Assembly: GCA_023420415.1 (NCBI GenBank)
Contig: JAEZWF010000012.1
Coordinates: forward strand, 209,862 to 273,861
Length of the DNA: 64,000 nucleotides
Direction: 5' to 3'
Origin: Actinomycetes bacterium
Lineage (GTDB): Bacteria > Actinomycetota > Actinomycetes > Actinomycetales > Dermatophilaceae
Shown here: one piece after another, positions 17,294 through 28,305 of the stretch
Numbering within the stretch: position 1 is the first letter of the stretch
How the letters are laid out: every line of letters begins with the position of its first letter
Translations under genes and position numbers: made by a program
The notes under the pieces: model-generated
Database searches by the model: none
What the model saw: the letters and a program-made list of their open reading frames with translations, nothing else
What the model was told of the DNA's origin: nothing

Positions 17294-18088
17294 ATGTTTG
17301 CACCGATACATCCCGCGATGCACGCATCGCTCACCCAGCCGCTGCGAGCGCTCGCCGAGCTGGCCGTGCCGTCGTCGTGTGCCGCCTGCCGCGAGCCCGG
17401 TCCCGCCGTGTGTCAGCGGTGCGCCGCGGACGCCAACGCGGCGTTGTGGGCCGGGGGGCCTCGCGAGTCCAGCCCGGACCCTCGCCCGCCGGGCCTGCCG
17501 CTGGTCACCTCGACGGGCAGGTATGCCGGTGCGCTGGCTCGCGTGGTCGCCGCCGTCAAGGACGAGGACCGTCGCGACCTCGTGGACCCCTTGGGCGTCC
17601 TGCTCGCCGAGGCGGTCGACGCCACTTTGGCCGCATGGCCCGCGGCCGGGACGGCGTGGCGGCGCCAGAGCGGTCCGGTCCTCGTCGTGCCCGTGCCGTC
17701 GTCGCGTGCTGCTCGCCGGCGACGCGGCGACGCCCCGATGAGGCTGCTGGCCGGACGGGCCGTGCGTGACTACGCGCCCACCGAGGTCATGCTCGCCGAC
17801 GTGCTGCGCCCTCGTCGGCGCGTGGCAGACCAGGCGGGCCTGTCCGCAGTCCAGCGCGCCGTCAACCTCGAGCACTCCATGCAGGTCTCGGCGCGGTGGC
17901 AGCACGCCCTGCCCGGCGCGGTGTGCGTGGTCGTCGATGACGTGCTCACCACCGGCGCCACCCTGGTCGAGGCGACCCGGGCGCTGACCCGGGCGGGCGC
18001 AGTCGAGGTGCGGTGCGCCGTCGTCTGCGCCACCCAGCGACGCCACCGGACGTCCGCTCCCAGCCCGCACTCGGCATACTCACGGTAA
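17294..18088 (+). CDS. ComF-family phosphoribosyltransferase-like protein
   Basis: A 264-residue protein with an N-terminal zinc-binding motif (CAACREPGPAVCQRC), the VVPVPSSRAARRRRG segment and the PRPP loop VVVDDVLTTGATLVEA. This is the ComF/GntX architecture, linked to DNA uptake and phosphoribosyl chemistry. It lies immediately upstream of hpf, as Rv3242c does before Rv3241c. The start is uncertain: ATG 17294 and ATG 17318 are both possible and neither has a good Shine-Dalgarno. Confidence 0.85.
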   Translation: MFAPIHPAMHASLTQPLRALAELAVPSSCAACREPGPAVCQRCAADANAALWAGGPRESSPDPRPPGLPLVTSTGRYAGALARVVAAVKDEDRRDLVDPLGVLLAEAVDATLAAWPAAGTAWRRQSGPVLVVPVPSSRAARRRRGDAPMRLLAGRAVRDYAPTEVMLADVLRPRRRVADQAGLSAVQRAVNLEHSMQVSARWQHALPGAVCVVVDDVLTTGATLVEATRALTRAGAVEVRCAVVCATQRRHRTSAPSPHSAYSR

Positions 18089-18175
18089 ACGTTGGGTCAG
18101 GCCGTCTGTCGCAACGAGCCCCGGTGGTCTACCGTCGGTTCATGGCCCCTCTGGCCCGTGTGCAGGACACGACTC

Positions 18176-18299
18176 CAGGGCGCCTCGGACCCGGTCCGAA
18201 CGGCGCCCTGTCGAGCAGGGCGGGGCGGTCCACGGGTGACGCCGGGAGGTGGTGCCGCGGTTGAAACGGGGTGTGCCACCCCAACCTGCCAACACCACC
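18176..18299 (+). promoter_or_regulatory. Structured leader of hpf (raiA-hairpin-like)
   Basis: The 230-bp gap between comF and hpf holds two strong structures. The first is a 9-bp perfect stem (18176-18184 and 18202-18210) enclosing a further palindrome TCGGACC-C-GGTCCGA. The second is GGGGTG-TGC-CACCCC (about 18267-18281) nested inside GGTGGTG/CACCACC (about 18248-18254 and 18293-18299), about 20 nt before the start codon. A conserved 'raiA-hairpin' RNA has been described upstream of actinobacterial raiA/hpf genes, and this may be it. The first hairpin could also terminate comF transcripts. Confidence 0.6.
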
Positions 18300-18318
18300 G
18301 AACCCCATGGAGGACACC

Positions 18319-18972
18319 GTGGAAATTGTCGTCACCGGACGCCACATGCAGGTCTCCGATCGATTCCGTGACCACCTCGACGAGAAGCTCTCGAAGGTGC
18401 CGCAGCTCGCCCCGCGCGTGCAGAGGATCGACGTCGTGGTCAGTCACGAGCCGAACCGCCGCCAGGCCAAGGCCTGCGAACGGGTCGAGATCACCTGCCA
18501 CGTGAAGGGGCCCGTGGTCCGGGCCGAGGCGTGCCTCGACGACAAGTACGCCGCGCTCGACGTGGCCCTCGACAAGCTCATGGAGCGATTGCGCCGCGCC
18601 CAGGACCGGCGCAGGGTGCACCGCGGTCGCCGCACGCCCGAGTCGGTGGCGTTCGCGACGGCGCGCAGCAACGGCGCCGGTGACCTGGACGCCGTCTCCG
18701 AGAACCACGACCACGACAGCCAGCCGCTCGACGACGAGAAGTTCGGGGCGCAGGGCAACTCGCCGATCGAGGTGCGCGAGAAGGTCCACGCCAGTGCACC
18801 GATGGCCCTCGACGACGCCGTGCGCGAGATGGAGCTCGTGGGTCACGACTTCTTCCTCTACTACGACCAGGAGACGGGCCAGCCCAGCGTCGTCTACCGG
18901 CGGCGCGGGTGGTCCTACGGAGTCATCCACCTCGATGTGGAGAGCGCCGACGTCACCGAACGGGTCTCCTGA
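18319..18972 (+). CDS. hpf: Long-form ribosome hibernation promoting factor
   Basis: A 217-residue protein with an N-terminal S30AE domain (EIVVTGRHMQVSDRFRDHL ... YAALDVALDKLMERLRR), a charged linker and the C-terminal dimerisation domain (PMALDDAVREMELVGHDFFLYY ... VVYRRRGWSYGVIHL). Long HPF dimerises 70S ribosomes into inactive 100S particles in stationary phase. GTG 18319 is preferred because GGAGGA lies 4 nt upstream; the in-frame ATG at 18307 has no Shine-Dalgarno. Orthologue of Rv3241c, preceding secA1 as there. Confidence 0.92.
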   Translation: MEIVVTGRHMQVSDRFRDHLDEKLSKVPQLAPRVQRIDVVVSHEPNRRQAKACERVEITCHVKGPVVRAEACLDDKYAALDVALDKLMERLRRAQDRRRVHRGRRTPESVAFATARSNGAGDLDAVSENHDHDSQPLDDEKFGAQGNSPIEVREKVHASAPMALDDAVREMELVGHDFFLYYDQETGQPSVVYRRRGWSYGVIHLDVESADVTERVS

Positions 18973-19120
18973 CGGGTTACTCGCAGACGTCCACTGAACC
19001 CCTGCCACCCGCGGTGGTGACGGCGTGCCCGACCATTCCCGGGACGAGCACGGCGAAAGTCGTACTCCGCCGTCACCGCCGCGTGACAAGATGACCGGCG
19101 TGAGGGAGCAAGGGGAAGAG

Positions 19121-19795
19121 GTGTCTGGCGATCTGATCAGAGTGGTGATCGCCGACGACCACGTGCTGTACCGACGGGGTCTGCAGATGGTCGTGTCGCA
19201 GGACGACGACATCGACATCGTGGGGGAGGCAGGGGACGGCAAGGAGGCGGTCGACCGCACCGTCGAGCTGTTGCCCGACGTCGTGCTGATGGACGTGCGT
19301 ATGCCGCACACGTCCGGCATCGAGGCCTGCGCCCGCATCAAGGAGCTCGTGCCCACGACCAAGATCATCATGCTGACGATGTCGGACGAGGAGTCCGACC
19401 TCTACGAAGCCGTCAAGGCCGGCGCCAACGGCTACCTGCTCAAGGACGTGCCGGGGGAGGAGATCGCCGACGGCATCCGTGCGGTGCACAACGGTGACTC
19501 GCTGATCTCCCCGTCGATGGCCTCGAAGCTGCTGGCCGAGTTCGCGCTGATGAGCCGTCGGCAGAGCGACCGTCCCACGGCCGTCGACGCGCCGCGCCTG
19601 ACCGAGCGCGAGCTCGAGGTGCTGCGCCTCGTCGCCCGCGGCCTGGCCAACAAGGAGATCGCCTCGGAGCTGTTCATCTCCGAGAACACCGTCAAGAACC
19701 ACGTCCGCAACATCCTCGAGAAGCTCCAGCTCCACTCGCGGATGGAGGCGGCGATGTATGCCGTCCGCGAGAACCTCCTCGAACCGGACGAATGA
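19121..19795 (+). CDS. Orphan NarL/LuxR-family response regulator
   Basis: A 224-residue regulator with receiver motifs VVIADDHVLYRRGL, DVVLMDVRMPHTSG and GANGYLLKDVPGEE, and a C-terminal LuxR HTH (LTERELEVLRLVARGLANKEIA...ENTVKNHVRNILEKL). No kinase is adjacent, so it is an orphan. GTG 19121 follows AAGGGGAAG; in-frame alternatives are GTG 19100 and ATG 19091. The 3' ATGA overlaps the AlkX-like gene, so the two are co-transcribed. Confidence 0.87.
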   Translation: MSGDLIRVVIADDHVLYRRGLQMVVSQDDDIDIVGEAGDGKEAVDRTVELLPDVVLMDVRMPHTSGIEACARIKELVPTTKIIMLTMSDEESDLYEAVKAGANGYLLKDVPGEEIADGIRAVHNGDSLISPSMASKLLAEFALMSRRQSDRPTAVDAPRLTERELEVLRLVARGLANKEIASELFISENTVKNHVRNILEKLQLHSRMEAAMYAVRENLLEPDE

Positions 19796-21009
19796 CGGGG
19801 CCCGCACCCGTCCGACTCACCACGGCCCAGGCCCGGCGCATCGCGCTCGCGGCCCAGGGCTTCCTCGGCCCGCGCCCGGCTCCGGGCGAGGCGACCATGC
19901 GCCACATCCAGCGGGTGGTCGACCGGGTGCAGGTCGTGCAGATCGACAGCGTCAACGTCCTCGCGCGCAGCCAGTACCTCCCCTTCTTCTCCCGCCTCGG
20001 TCCCTACGACACGGCGTTGCTCGACCGGGCCCGTGACCGTGCGCCGCGCCGGCTCGTCGAGTACTGGGCGCACGAGGCGTCGCTCGTTCCACCCACGACC
20101 TGGCCGTTGCTCGACTTCCGCATGCAGCGCGCCCACGCCGACGCCTGGGGTGGCATGCAGGCCGTCGCGCGCAACCACCCCGAGCTCGTCGAGGCCGTCT
20201 TCGCTGAGGTGGAGCGTCGGGGACCGATCACCTCGCGCCAGCTCGAGGCGGCCCTCGAGCACGACCTGCCGCGCGCCAAGGACAACTGGGGCTGGAACTG
20301 GTCTCTGGTCAAGAACGCCCTCGAGCACCTCTTCTGGGGTGGCCGCATCACCTCTGCGGGGCGCACCAGCCAGTTCGAGCGCCGGTATGCCGCGTTGTCC
20401 CGTGTGCTCCCGCGTCCCGTCCTGGGCGTGGCCGAGCGGGCGGAGGACCGCCCGCTCCATGAGGTGGCCTTCCGCGAGCTGATCCGGCTCTCGGCGCGCG
20501 CGCACGGTGTCGGCACCGAGCAGTGCCTGCGTGACTACCTCCGGCTCAAGCCTGAGCAGGCGAGGCCCGCGATCGAGTCGCTCGTGGCCGAGGGGGCGCT
20601 CGTGCCGGCCACGATCGAGGGGTGGCGCCGCCCGGCATACCTCGACCCGCTCGCCCGCCGACCGCGAAAGGTGCACGCGCAGGCGCTGCTCAGCCCGTTC
20701 GACTCACTCATCTGGCAACGCGACCGGACGGCCGCCTTGTTCGGGTTCGACTACCGGCTGGAGATCTACGTGCCCGCCGACAAGCGGGTGCACGGCTACT
20801 ACGTCCTGCCGTTCCTCTTCGGTGAGCGCCTCGTCGCGCGCTGCGACCTCAAGGCCGACCGCGTGGCCGGGGTGCTGCGGGTGCACACGGTCCACTGGGA
20901 GCCGGGCGCGCCGCCCGAGGCGCGACCGGCGCTCGAGGCCGAGCTGGAGACCATGGCCGCCTGGCTCGGACTCACCGGCGTCCAGGGTGTGGTGGCGGGA
21001 TCTCGCTGA
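19792..21009 (+). CDS. AlkX/YcaQ-like HTH_42 DNA glycosylase
   Basis: A 405-residue member of the HTH_42 (AlkZ/YcaQ) family: tandem winged helices and a C-terminal beta domain (LLSPFDSLIWQRDRTAALFGF, YVLPFLFGERLVARCDLKADR). The catalytic element reads VQIDSVNVLARSQYLPFFSR, that is Q-I-D, the Q-phi-D form of AlkX/YcaQ enzymes that unhook interstrand crosslinks, rather than the Q-phi-Q of AlkZ self-resistance enzymes. A general alkylation or crosslink repair role is inferred. It is coupled by ATGA to the orphan regulator. Confidence 0.82.
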   Translation: MTGPAPVRLTTAQARRIALAAQGFLGPRPAPGEATMRHIQRVVDRVQVVQIDSVNVLARSQYLPFFSRLGPYDTALLDRARDRAPRRLVEYWAHEASLVPPTTWPLLDFRMQRAHADAWGGMQAVARNHPELVEAVFAEVERRGPITSRQLEAALEHDLPRAKDNWGWNWSLVKNALEHLFWGGRITSAGRTSQFERRYAALSRVLPRPVLGVAERAEDRPLHEVAFRELIRLSARAHGVGTEQCLRDYLRLKPEQARPAIESLVAEGALVPATIEGWRRPAYLDPLARRPRKVHAQALLSPFDSLIWQRDRTAALFGFDYRLEIYVPADKRVHGYYVLPFLFGERLVARCDLKADRVAGVLRVHTVHWEPGAPPEARPALEAELETMAAWLGLTGVQGVVAGSR

Positions 21010-21052
21010 CGGGTGGCGGTTTCGCTCGTGTTCGGCCGGTCTGGCTGGCAGA

Positions 21053-21067
21053 TAGCGTGCGACCGTG
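21053..21067 (+). promoter_or_regulatory. Leaderless promoter of the MFS gene
   Basis: TAGCGT (21053-21058) is followed by 6 nt and then the GTG start at 21065, with no Shine-Dalgarno. This spacing puts transcription start at or next to the first base of the start codon. Confidence 0.6.
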
Positions 21068-22408
21068 ACCGTTCCTGCCGCAACGGGTGCTCCCAGCGCC
21101 CGCATCCACCGGGCCTGGTGGGTCGCCCTCGTCGTGCTCGGCGCGCTCGTGGCCGCAGCCGGCTTCCGGTCCTCGACCGGCGCGTTGTTGGTGCCGCTCG
21201 AGACCGAGTTCGGCTGGTCGCGCGCCACCACGTCCGGCGCCGTGACCGCCAACCTGGTGATCTACGGCTTGACGGCGCCGTTCGCGGCGGCGCTGATGGA
21301 GCGGTTCGGCATCCGCCGGGTGGTCGTCTCCTCGCTGCTGCTCGTGGCCGTCGGGTCGGGCCTGACCACCGTGATGACCGCCGCCTGGCAGCTCTGGGTG
21401 CTGTGGGGTCTCGCGGTTGGCATCGGCACCGGCGCCATGGCGCTCGTGCTCGGCTCGGTGGTCGCGAACCGGTGGTTCGTCGAGGCGCGCCGCGGCCTGG
21501 TCACCGGCATCTTCTCCGCGGCCGGTGCCGCGGGCCAGCTCGTCTTCCTCCCCGGCATCGCCGCCCTCGCCACGGGGCCGGGCTGGCGCTGGGCGGCCCT
21601 GGTGGTCGCCGCCGCCGCCCTGCTGCTCGCGCCAGTCGTGCTCCTCGTCGTGCGCGACCGGCCTGCTGACGTCGGACTGCGCCCGTTCGGTGCCCCGGCG
21701 ACAGACACCGGCGAAGGCGAGCAAGCGGCATACCCCCATGCCACCGGTCCCGGCCCTGGCCGTCTCGCCCTGCGCACGCTGCGCGAAGGTGCCCGCTCGC
21801 CGGTCTTCTGGATCCTGTTCGGCACGTTCTGGATCTGCGGCTGGTCGACCAACGGCCTCATCGGCACCCACTTCATCCCCGCCGCGCACGACCACGGCAT
21901 GCCTGAGACGACCGCCGCCGGGCTGCTCGCGCTCGTCGGCGTGTTCGACCTCGTCGGCACGATCGCCTCAGGCTGGCTCGCCGACAAGGTCGACCCGCGG
22001 TTCCTGCTCTGCGGCTACTACGGCTTCCGCGGGCTGTCGCTGCTCTTCGTGCCCGCCCTGCTCGGGCCGGACATCCATCCGAGCCTATTCCTCTTCATCG
22101 TCTTCTACGGGCTCGACTGGGTCGCCACCGTGCCGCCCACGATTGCGTTGTGCCGCAAGCACTTTGGCGTCGCAAGGTCGAGCGTGGTCTTCGGTTGGGT
22201 CTTCGCCGCGCACATGGTGGGGGCTGGCGTCGCCGCCTCGTATGCCGGGTGGGTGCGCCAGGGGACCGGGTCCTACGACACCGCGTGGCTCACCGCCGGC
22301 GGGCTCTGCCTCTTCGCTGCCCTGGCCTGCCTCGCGATCACCCGCACCCCGCAGCGCGGCCCGTGGAACCCCGAGCACGAGGAGGCCGAGGTCGCCGCCA
22401 TCGCCTGA
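21065..22408 (+). CDS. MFS transporter (OFA/monocarboxylate-type)
   Basis: A 447-residue protein with twelve predicted membrane segments, a central cytoplasmic loop (about 205-240) and MFS signatures: the loop 2-3 region LMERFGIRRVVV and the N-terminal LETEFGWSRATTSGAV typical of OxlT/monocarboxylate-like MFS proteins. The second half repeats this with SGWLADKVDPRFLL. The substrate is unknown; an organic acid is a family-based guess. The GTG start is probably leaderless. Confidence 0.85.
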   Translation: MTVPAATGAPSARIHRAWWVALVVLGALVAAAGFRSSTGALLVPLETEFGWSRATTSGAVTANLVIYGLTAPFAAALMERFGIRRVVVSSLLLVAVGSGLTTVMTAAWQLWVLWGLAVGIGTGAMALVLGSVVANRWFVEARRGLVTGIFSAAGAAGQLVFLPGIAALATGPGWRWAALVVAAAALLLAPVVLLVVRDRPADVGLRPFGAPATDTGEGEQAAYPHATGPGPGRLALRTLREGARSPVFWILFGTFWICGWSTNGLIGTHFIPAAHDHGMPETTAAGLLALVGVFDLVGTIASGWLADKVDPRFLLCGYYGFRGLSLLFVPALLGPDIHPSLFLFIVFYGLDWVATVPPTIALCRKHFGVARSSVVFGWVFAAHMVGAGVAASYAGWVRQGTGSYDTAWLTAGGLCLFAALACLAITRTPQRGPWNPEHEEAEVAAIA

Positions 22409-22435
22409 GAGGGGCCCGGGTGAGAAAGTGGGTGC

Positions 22436-22723
22436 ATGGCAGACATCGAGGTGACTGACAACCCTGACGAGAGCCGCTTCGAGGCCAGGGTCGACGGCGA
22501 GGTCGCGGGCTTCGCGGCATACCGGCTCAGCGACGGCCGCATCGTCTTCACGCACACCGAGGTCGATGACGCCTTCGGCGGCCAGGGCGTCGGCGGCGCC
22601 CTCGCCCGGGGCGCGCTCGACCAGGTGCGCGCAGCCGGGGACCGGCAGGTGGTCGCGCTCTGCCCGTTCATCGCGGCGTGGATCGACAAGCACCCCGACT
22701 ACCAGGACCTGCTCGCCTCCTGA
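22436..22723 (+). CDS. Small GNAT-fold N-acetyltransferase (YjdJ-like)
   Basis: A 95-residue protein covering only the GNAT core: GEVAGFAAYRLSDGRIVFTHTEV, then the acetyl-CoA loop DAFGGQGVGGALARGAL (Q-G-x-G type) and VALCPFIAAWIDKHPDYQDLL. This matches the COG2388 group of short GNATs. Substrate unknown. It starts 28 bp after the MFS gene and ends before the secA promoter region. Confidence 0.85.
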   Translation: MADIEVTDNPDESRFEARVDGEVAGFAAYRLSDGRIVFTHTEVDDAFGGQGVGGALARGALDQVRAAGDRQVVALCPFIAAWIDKHPDYQDLLAS

Positions 22724-22791
22724 GGTGTTCGCAGGGGGACCAAGTGCAGGCATCATGCATGCATGCCGGCTCGGCCCCTGAGGTGAGCACG

Positions 22792-22882
22792 CGGCATACG
22801 CCGTCGGTATGCCGGCCGGGCACGGAACAGGGGTGCCTCACCAAGCGTTCGGGTGGGGTAGGCGCCCGCTCGCGGGGGCGCC
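22792..22882. terminator. Two hairpins between the GNAT gene and secA
   Basis: CGGCATAC/GTATGCCG (22792-22799 and 22807-22814) and GGCGCCC/GGGCGCC (22861-22867 and 22876-22882) are perfect inverted repeats upstream of the secA promoter. Either can end the GNAT transcript. The first is built from the over-represented heptamer GGCATAC. Confidence 0.55.
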
Positions 22883-22890
22883 GTCCGGTG

Positions 22891-22923
22891 CTGGTCACCC
22901 GGGGTGAACCAGTCGACTAGCCT
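22891..22923 (+). promoter_or_regulatory. secA promoter with overlapping dyad (candidate operator)
   Basis: A TAGCCT -10 box lies at 22918-22923. Over the expected -35 position is the dyad CTGGTCACCC / GGGGTGAACCAG (22891-22912), symmetric except for a one-base bulge. This would give a 5' leader of about 50 nt with Shine-Dalgarno AGGAGAG before the GTG. The binding protein is unknown. Confidence 0.45.
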
Positions 22924-22979
22924 AGGGCGGGCTGCGCCACAGGGATGGCGTCGGCCGTGAACCATCCAGGAGAGACTTC

Positions 22980-25967
<2,988 letters not shown>

Positions 25968-25984
25968 GGCGGGCACAAGCACGA

Positions 25985-26022
25985 GTGGCCGGTGCGGGGG
26001 AGACCCTGCACCGGCCACTTTG
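25985..26022 (+). terminator. Terminator after secA
   Basis: GTGGCCGGTGC (25985-25995) pairs with GCACCGGCCAC (26008-26018), an 11-bp perfect stem with a short inner extension, followed by TTTG. It can serve both secA and the convergent gene. Confidence 0.85.
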
Positions 26023-26070
26023 CGTTGTGCCGCACCACGATTCGGTATGCCGCGTGGCTGGGTCTCGCGG

Positions 26071-26607
26071 TCAGCCCACCTGCAGTGCCTCGACCCGCCA
26101 ACGCCCGTCGAGCCCGACCATCCGGAACGCGACGGCCCGCACACGGTTGCCGTCCACGACGACCGCGCTCACCTCGGCGACGCCGTCCGCGGGCTCGCAC
26201 ACCCGCACCCGGCGCACGACCGTGCGACGCACGTCGTCACGGGACCGGCGCAGGGTGCCGGCACGCCGAGCCGACACGACCGCACGACGCGCCACCACGG
26301 CATACACCTCGGGCACGGTCCAGCGGAGCAGCTGCGGCGCGGGCCTCGAACCGGACATCACCTCCACGAGCGCCTGGGCTATGTGCGCGCCCCACTCCTG
26401 GGGGTCGGGCAGGTCGTCGCGGCGGGTGGCCTGGGCGCCGAAGAGCTGCTCGTCGGTGAGGGTGGTGAAGTCGACCGCGAGGGCGTCCTGGATGTAGGGG
26501 GACGGCTGCGTCTCGGTGGGCGACCACTCGGGCTCCGGGATCACCGGCGGGCGCTGACGCGGAGCGGGCAGGATGCGGATCGGGCGCAGCTGCGGCTGGG
26601 CGCTCAT
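26071..26607 (-). CDS. Rv3235-family protein (DUF6459)
   Basis: A 178-residue soluble protein with a Pro-rich N-terminus (about 1-45) and a conserved alpha/beta domain (WGAHIAQALVEVMSGSRPAPQLLRWTVPEVY ... VVVDGNRVRAVAFRMVGLDGRWRVEALQVG). The C-terminal strands ending in W-R-V-x-A-L-x-V-G match the Rv3235 (DUF6459) family, found next to secA1 in many actinobacteria. Function unknown. ATG 26607 overlaps the stop of the LysM gene, so the two are co-transcribed. Confidence 0.8.
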   Translation of the reverse strand: MSAQPQLRPIRILPAPRQRPPVIPEPEWSPTETQPSPYIQDALAVDFTTLTDEQLFGAQATRRDDLPDPQEWGAHIAQALVEVMSGSRPAPQLLRWTVPEVYAVVARRAVVSARRAGTLRRSRDDVRRTVVRRVRVCEPADGVAEVSAVVVDGNRVRAVAFRMVGLDGRWRVEALQVG

Positions 26608-27488
26608 CGGGTCACCGCCGTCCGGCCGCCCGGGACCTGGAGCACCATGCCCGGATGGATCAGGTCCGGGTCGTCGCCGATGAGGTCCCGGTTGGCGGCA
26701 TACCAGCGGGGCCAGGCGCGGGCGACCTCGGCATCGCTCGCGCCGGCGCCGAGGTGCCGGGCTGCGATGGCCCACAGACTGTCACCGCGGCGCACGACGA
26801 CCGTGCCGTCCTGCTCGCCCTGCGCGACCCGGCCCGTCACCAGCTCGGGGGAGGCCTGCGGCCGCACCAGCGGACGGGTGGGGGTCCACCCCGGCGGTGC
26901 GACGTCGACCGGTGCCGTTGCACTTGCGCTCGCTGGAGTCGTGGGCGCGAAGCTCGGCGTCGGGGCTGGGCTGGGGGTGCCCTTGGCCGGGTCGGCGGGG
27001 GCGGGAGTGGTGGAGCTGAACCCGGGGCCGGACCCAAGGGTGGCCGCGGCCCCGTGGTCTGCCTTGTCGCCTGCCGCCGTCGAGGCTGTCGCGGCGAAGC
27101 CGGGTGGCGGCACGGGCCCGGGTCCGCCCACGGCGCTGCTGGGGGTGGCGATGGCGCCGACCACGGCGCCCACGAGCACCGCGGCGAGCCGCTGGGTGAC
27201 GACGGGGGTCCACCGGTTGCCGGCGCGGCGGGCCAGCTCGCCGGCGTGACCCGGCAGGTGGCCGAGGATCCCGACGACGAGCCCCAGGCCGAGCCAGATC
27301 GCCAGCGCCAGGGCGGCGGCTGCGGCAAGGGCGGCCACGACCTCCTCGGGGTTGCTCGGACCGGGCGCGTTCACCGGCCCCCACAGGGCCCGCGCGAGTG
27401 CGCCGAGTCCTGCGACCCCCAACGTCGTGGCCGTGACGGCGAGCAGGGCGGTGGCGACCACCCGGCCCGGTGTGCGTTGCGTCGTCAT
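26604..27488 (-). CDS. Membrane protein with C-terminal LysM domain
   Basis: A 294-residue protein with three predicted membrane segments in the first 120 residues, a Pro/Thr/Ala-rich extracellular linker (about 120-225), and a LysM peptidoglycan-binding motif (VVVRRGDSLWAIAARHLGAG ... ANRDLIGDDPDLIHPGMVLQVP). It probably sits in the membrane and binds cell-wall glycan. It is first in an operon with the DUF6459 gene, divergent from the 27630 gene. Confidence 0.82.
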   Translation of the reverse strand: MTTQRTPGRVVATALLAVTATTLGVAGLGALARALWGPVNAPGPSNPEEVVAALAAAAALALAIWLGLGLVVGILGHLPGHAGELARRAGNRWTPVVTQRLAAVLVGAVVGAIATPSSAVGGPGPVPPPGFAATASTAAGDKADHGAAATLGSGPGFSSTTPAPADPAKGTPSPAPTPSFAPTTPASASATAPVDVAPPGWTPTRPLVRPQASPELVTGRVAQGEQDGTVVVRRGDSLWAIAARHLGAGASDAEVARAWPRWYAANRDLIGDDPDLIHPGMVLQVPGGRTAVTR

Positions 27489-27548
27489 CCTGACAACCCC
27501 CTATCGGCCTTTATGGCCGTTTGCCTTTGTTTGCGTGTGATGAAGGCT

Positions 27549-27593
27549 AACTGTAGACAGTTGGATCCGCAAGGCTCGTGGGATCGCTAGGCT
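27549..27593. promoter_or_regulatory. Divergent promoter region with AACTGT-AG-ACAGTT palindrome
   Basis: The intergenic region is AT-richer than its surroundings. A perfect 6-2-6 palindrome AACTGTAGACAGTT lies at 27549-27562. TAGGCT at 27588-27593 is a likely -10 for the rightward gene (ATG 27630 with GAGAAGGGG upstream). The palindrome is a candidate operator for either gene; I cannot assign a regulator. Confidence 0.45.
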
Positions 27594-27629
27594 CGCCCCG
27601 CCGCCGATCGGACCGAGAAGGGGTGGGGC

Positions 27630-28178
27630 ATGCGCTGGGAAGACCTGTTCGCCGACCTGGAGTCGCAGTGGGACGCCGAGCAGCGACGCGAGCTCGACGC
27701 CGAGGTGGCCGACCGGACCCGACGAGAGAGGGCCTCGGTCGGGCTCTACGAGCGGCTCGCGGCGGCCGTCGGCGAGGAGGTGTCGGTGGTGCTGGCGACG
27801 GGGGTGCGCGTCAGCGGGCCGGTCGCCGACGTGGGTGACGGGTGGCTCCTGCTGTCGGATCCGCGCCCGTCGGCGCAACCGATGGTGGTGCCCTTCGGGG
27901 CGGTGGCGGCCCTGATCGGCCTGCGTCCGCGAGCTGCCGGCCAGGGAATGGGGCGGTCCTTCGGACTGGGCTACGTCCTGCGCGGACTGAGTCGCGACCG
28001 AGCCGTCGTGGCCGTCACCGACGTCACCGGGTCGGTCACGACGGGCACGGTCGACGCCGTCTGGTCGGACGCCTTCGAGCTGTCCGAACACGCCGCTGAC
28101 CTGCCACGACGCCCCGAGAACGTCACCGGGCGCAGGGTCGTGCCCTTCGCCGCCCTGGTGCTGGTCCGACCGGCCTGA
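27630..28178 (+). CDS. Conserved hypothetical protein
   Basis: A 182-residue soluble protein that I do not recognise. It has a helical, acidic N-terminus (LFADLESQWDAEQRRELDAEVADRTRRERA) and two beta-rich repeats that look like small barrel folds (VSVVLATGVRVSGPVADVGDGWLLL and AVVAVTDVTGSVTTGTVDAVWSDAFEL). The ATG has GAGAAGGGG upstream. It sits between the LysM operon and a small HTH gene and is closed by a strong bidirectional terminator. Confidence 0.75.
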   Translation: MRWEDLFADLESQWDAEQRRELDAEVADRTRRERASVGLYERLAAAVGEEVSVVLATGVRVSGPVADVGDGWLLLSDPRPSAQPMVVPFGAVAALIGLRPRAAGQGMGRSFGLGYVLRGLSRDRAVVAVTDVTGSVTTGTVDAVWSDAFELSEHAADLPRRPENVTGRRVVPFAALVLVRPA

Positions 28179-28251
28179 GGGGTCACGGGCGGGCACGAAC
28201 CAGTCGGCCGACGTCCCGGCCGCGGCGCGTCGAGCCGTGCCGGGCAAGCGT

Positions 28252-28290
28252 CACCGGGGTGGCCCACCCCCGTCGTGGGCCACCCCGGTG
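28252..28290. terminator. Bidirectional terminator, 16-bp perfect stem
   Basis: 28252-28267 and 28275-28290 form a perfect 16-bp inverted repeat with a 7-nt loop, between the convergent 27630 gene and the small HTH gene. Confidence 0.88.
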
Positions 28291-28305
28291 AACGGATGTG
28301 GTCGG

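Noticed and set aside
18089..18318. ATG 18307 as the hpf start
   Set aside because: GGAGGA directly after it is correctly spaced for GTG 18319, and there is no Shine-Dalgarno before 18307.
27489..27629. c-di-AMP (ydaO-type) riboswitch before the LysM gene
   Set aside because: LysM genes in actinobacteria often carry one, but this gap is only about 140 bp, has a palindrome instead, and shows none of the conserved ydaO helices.
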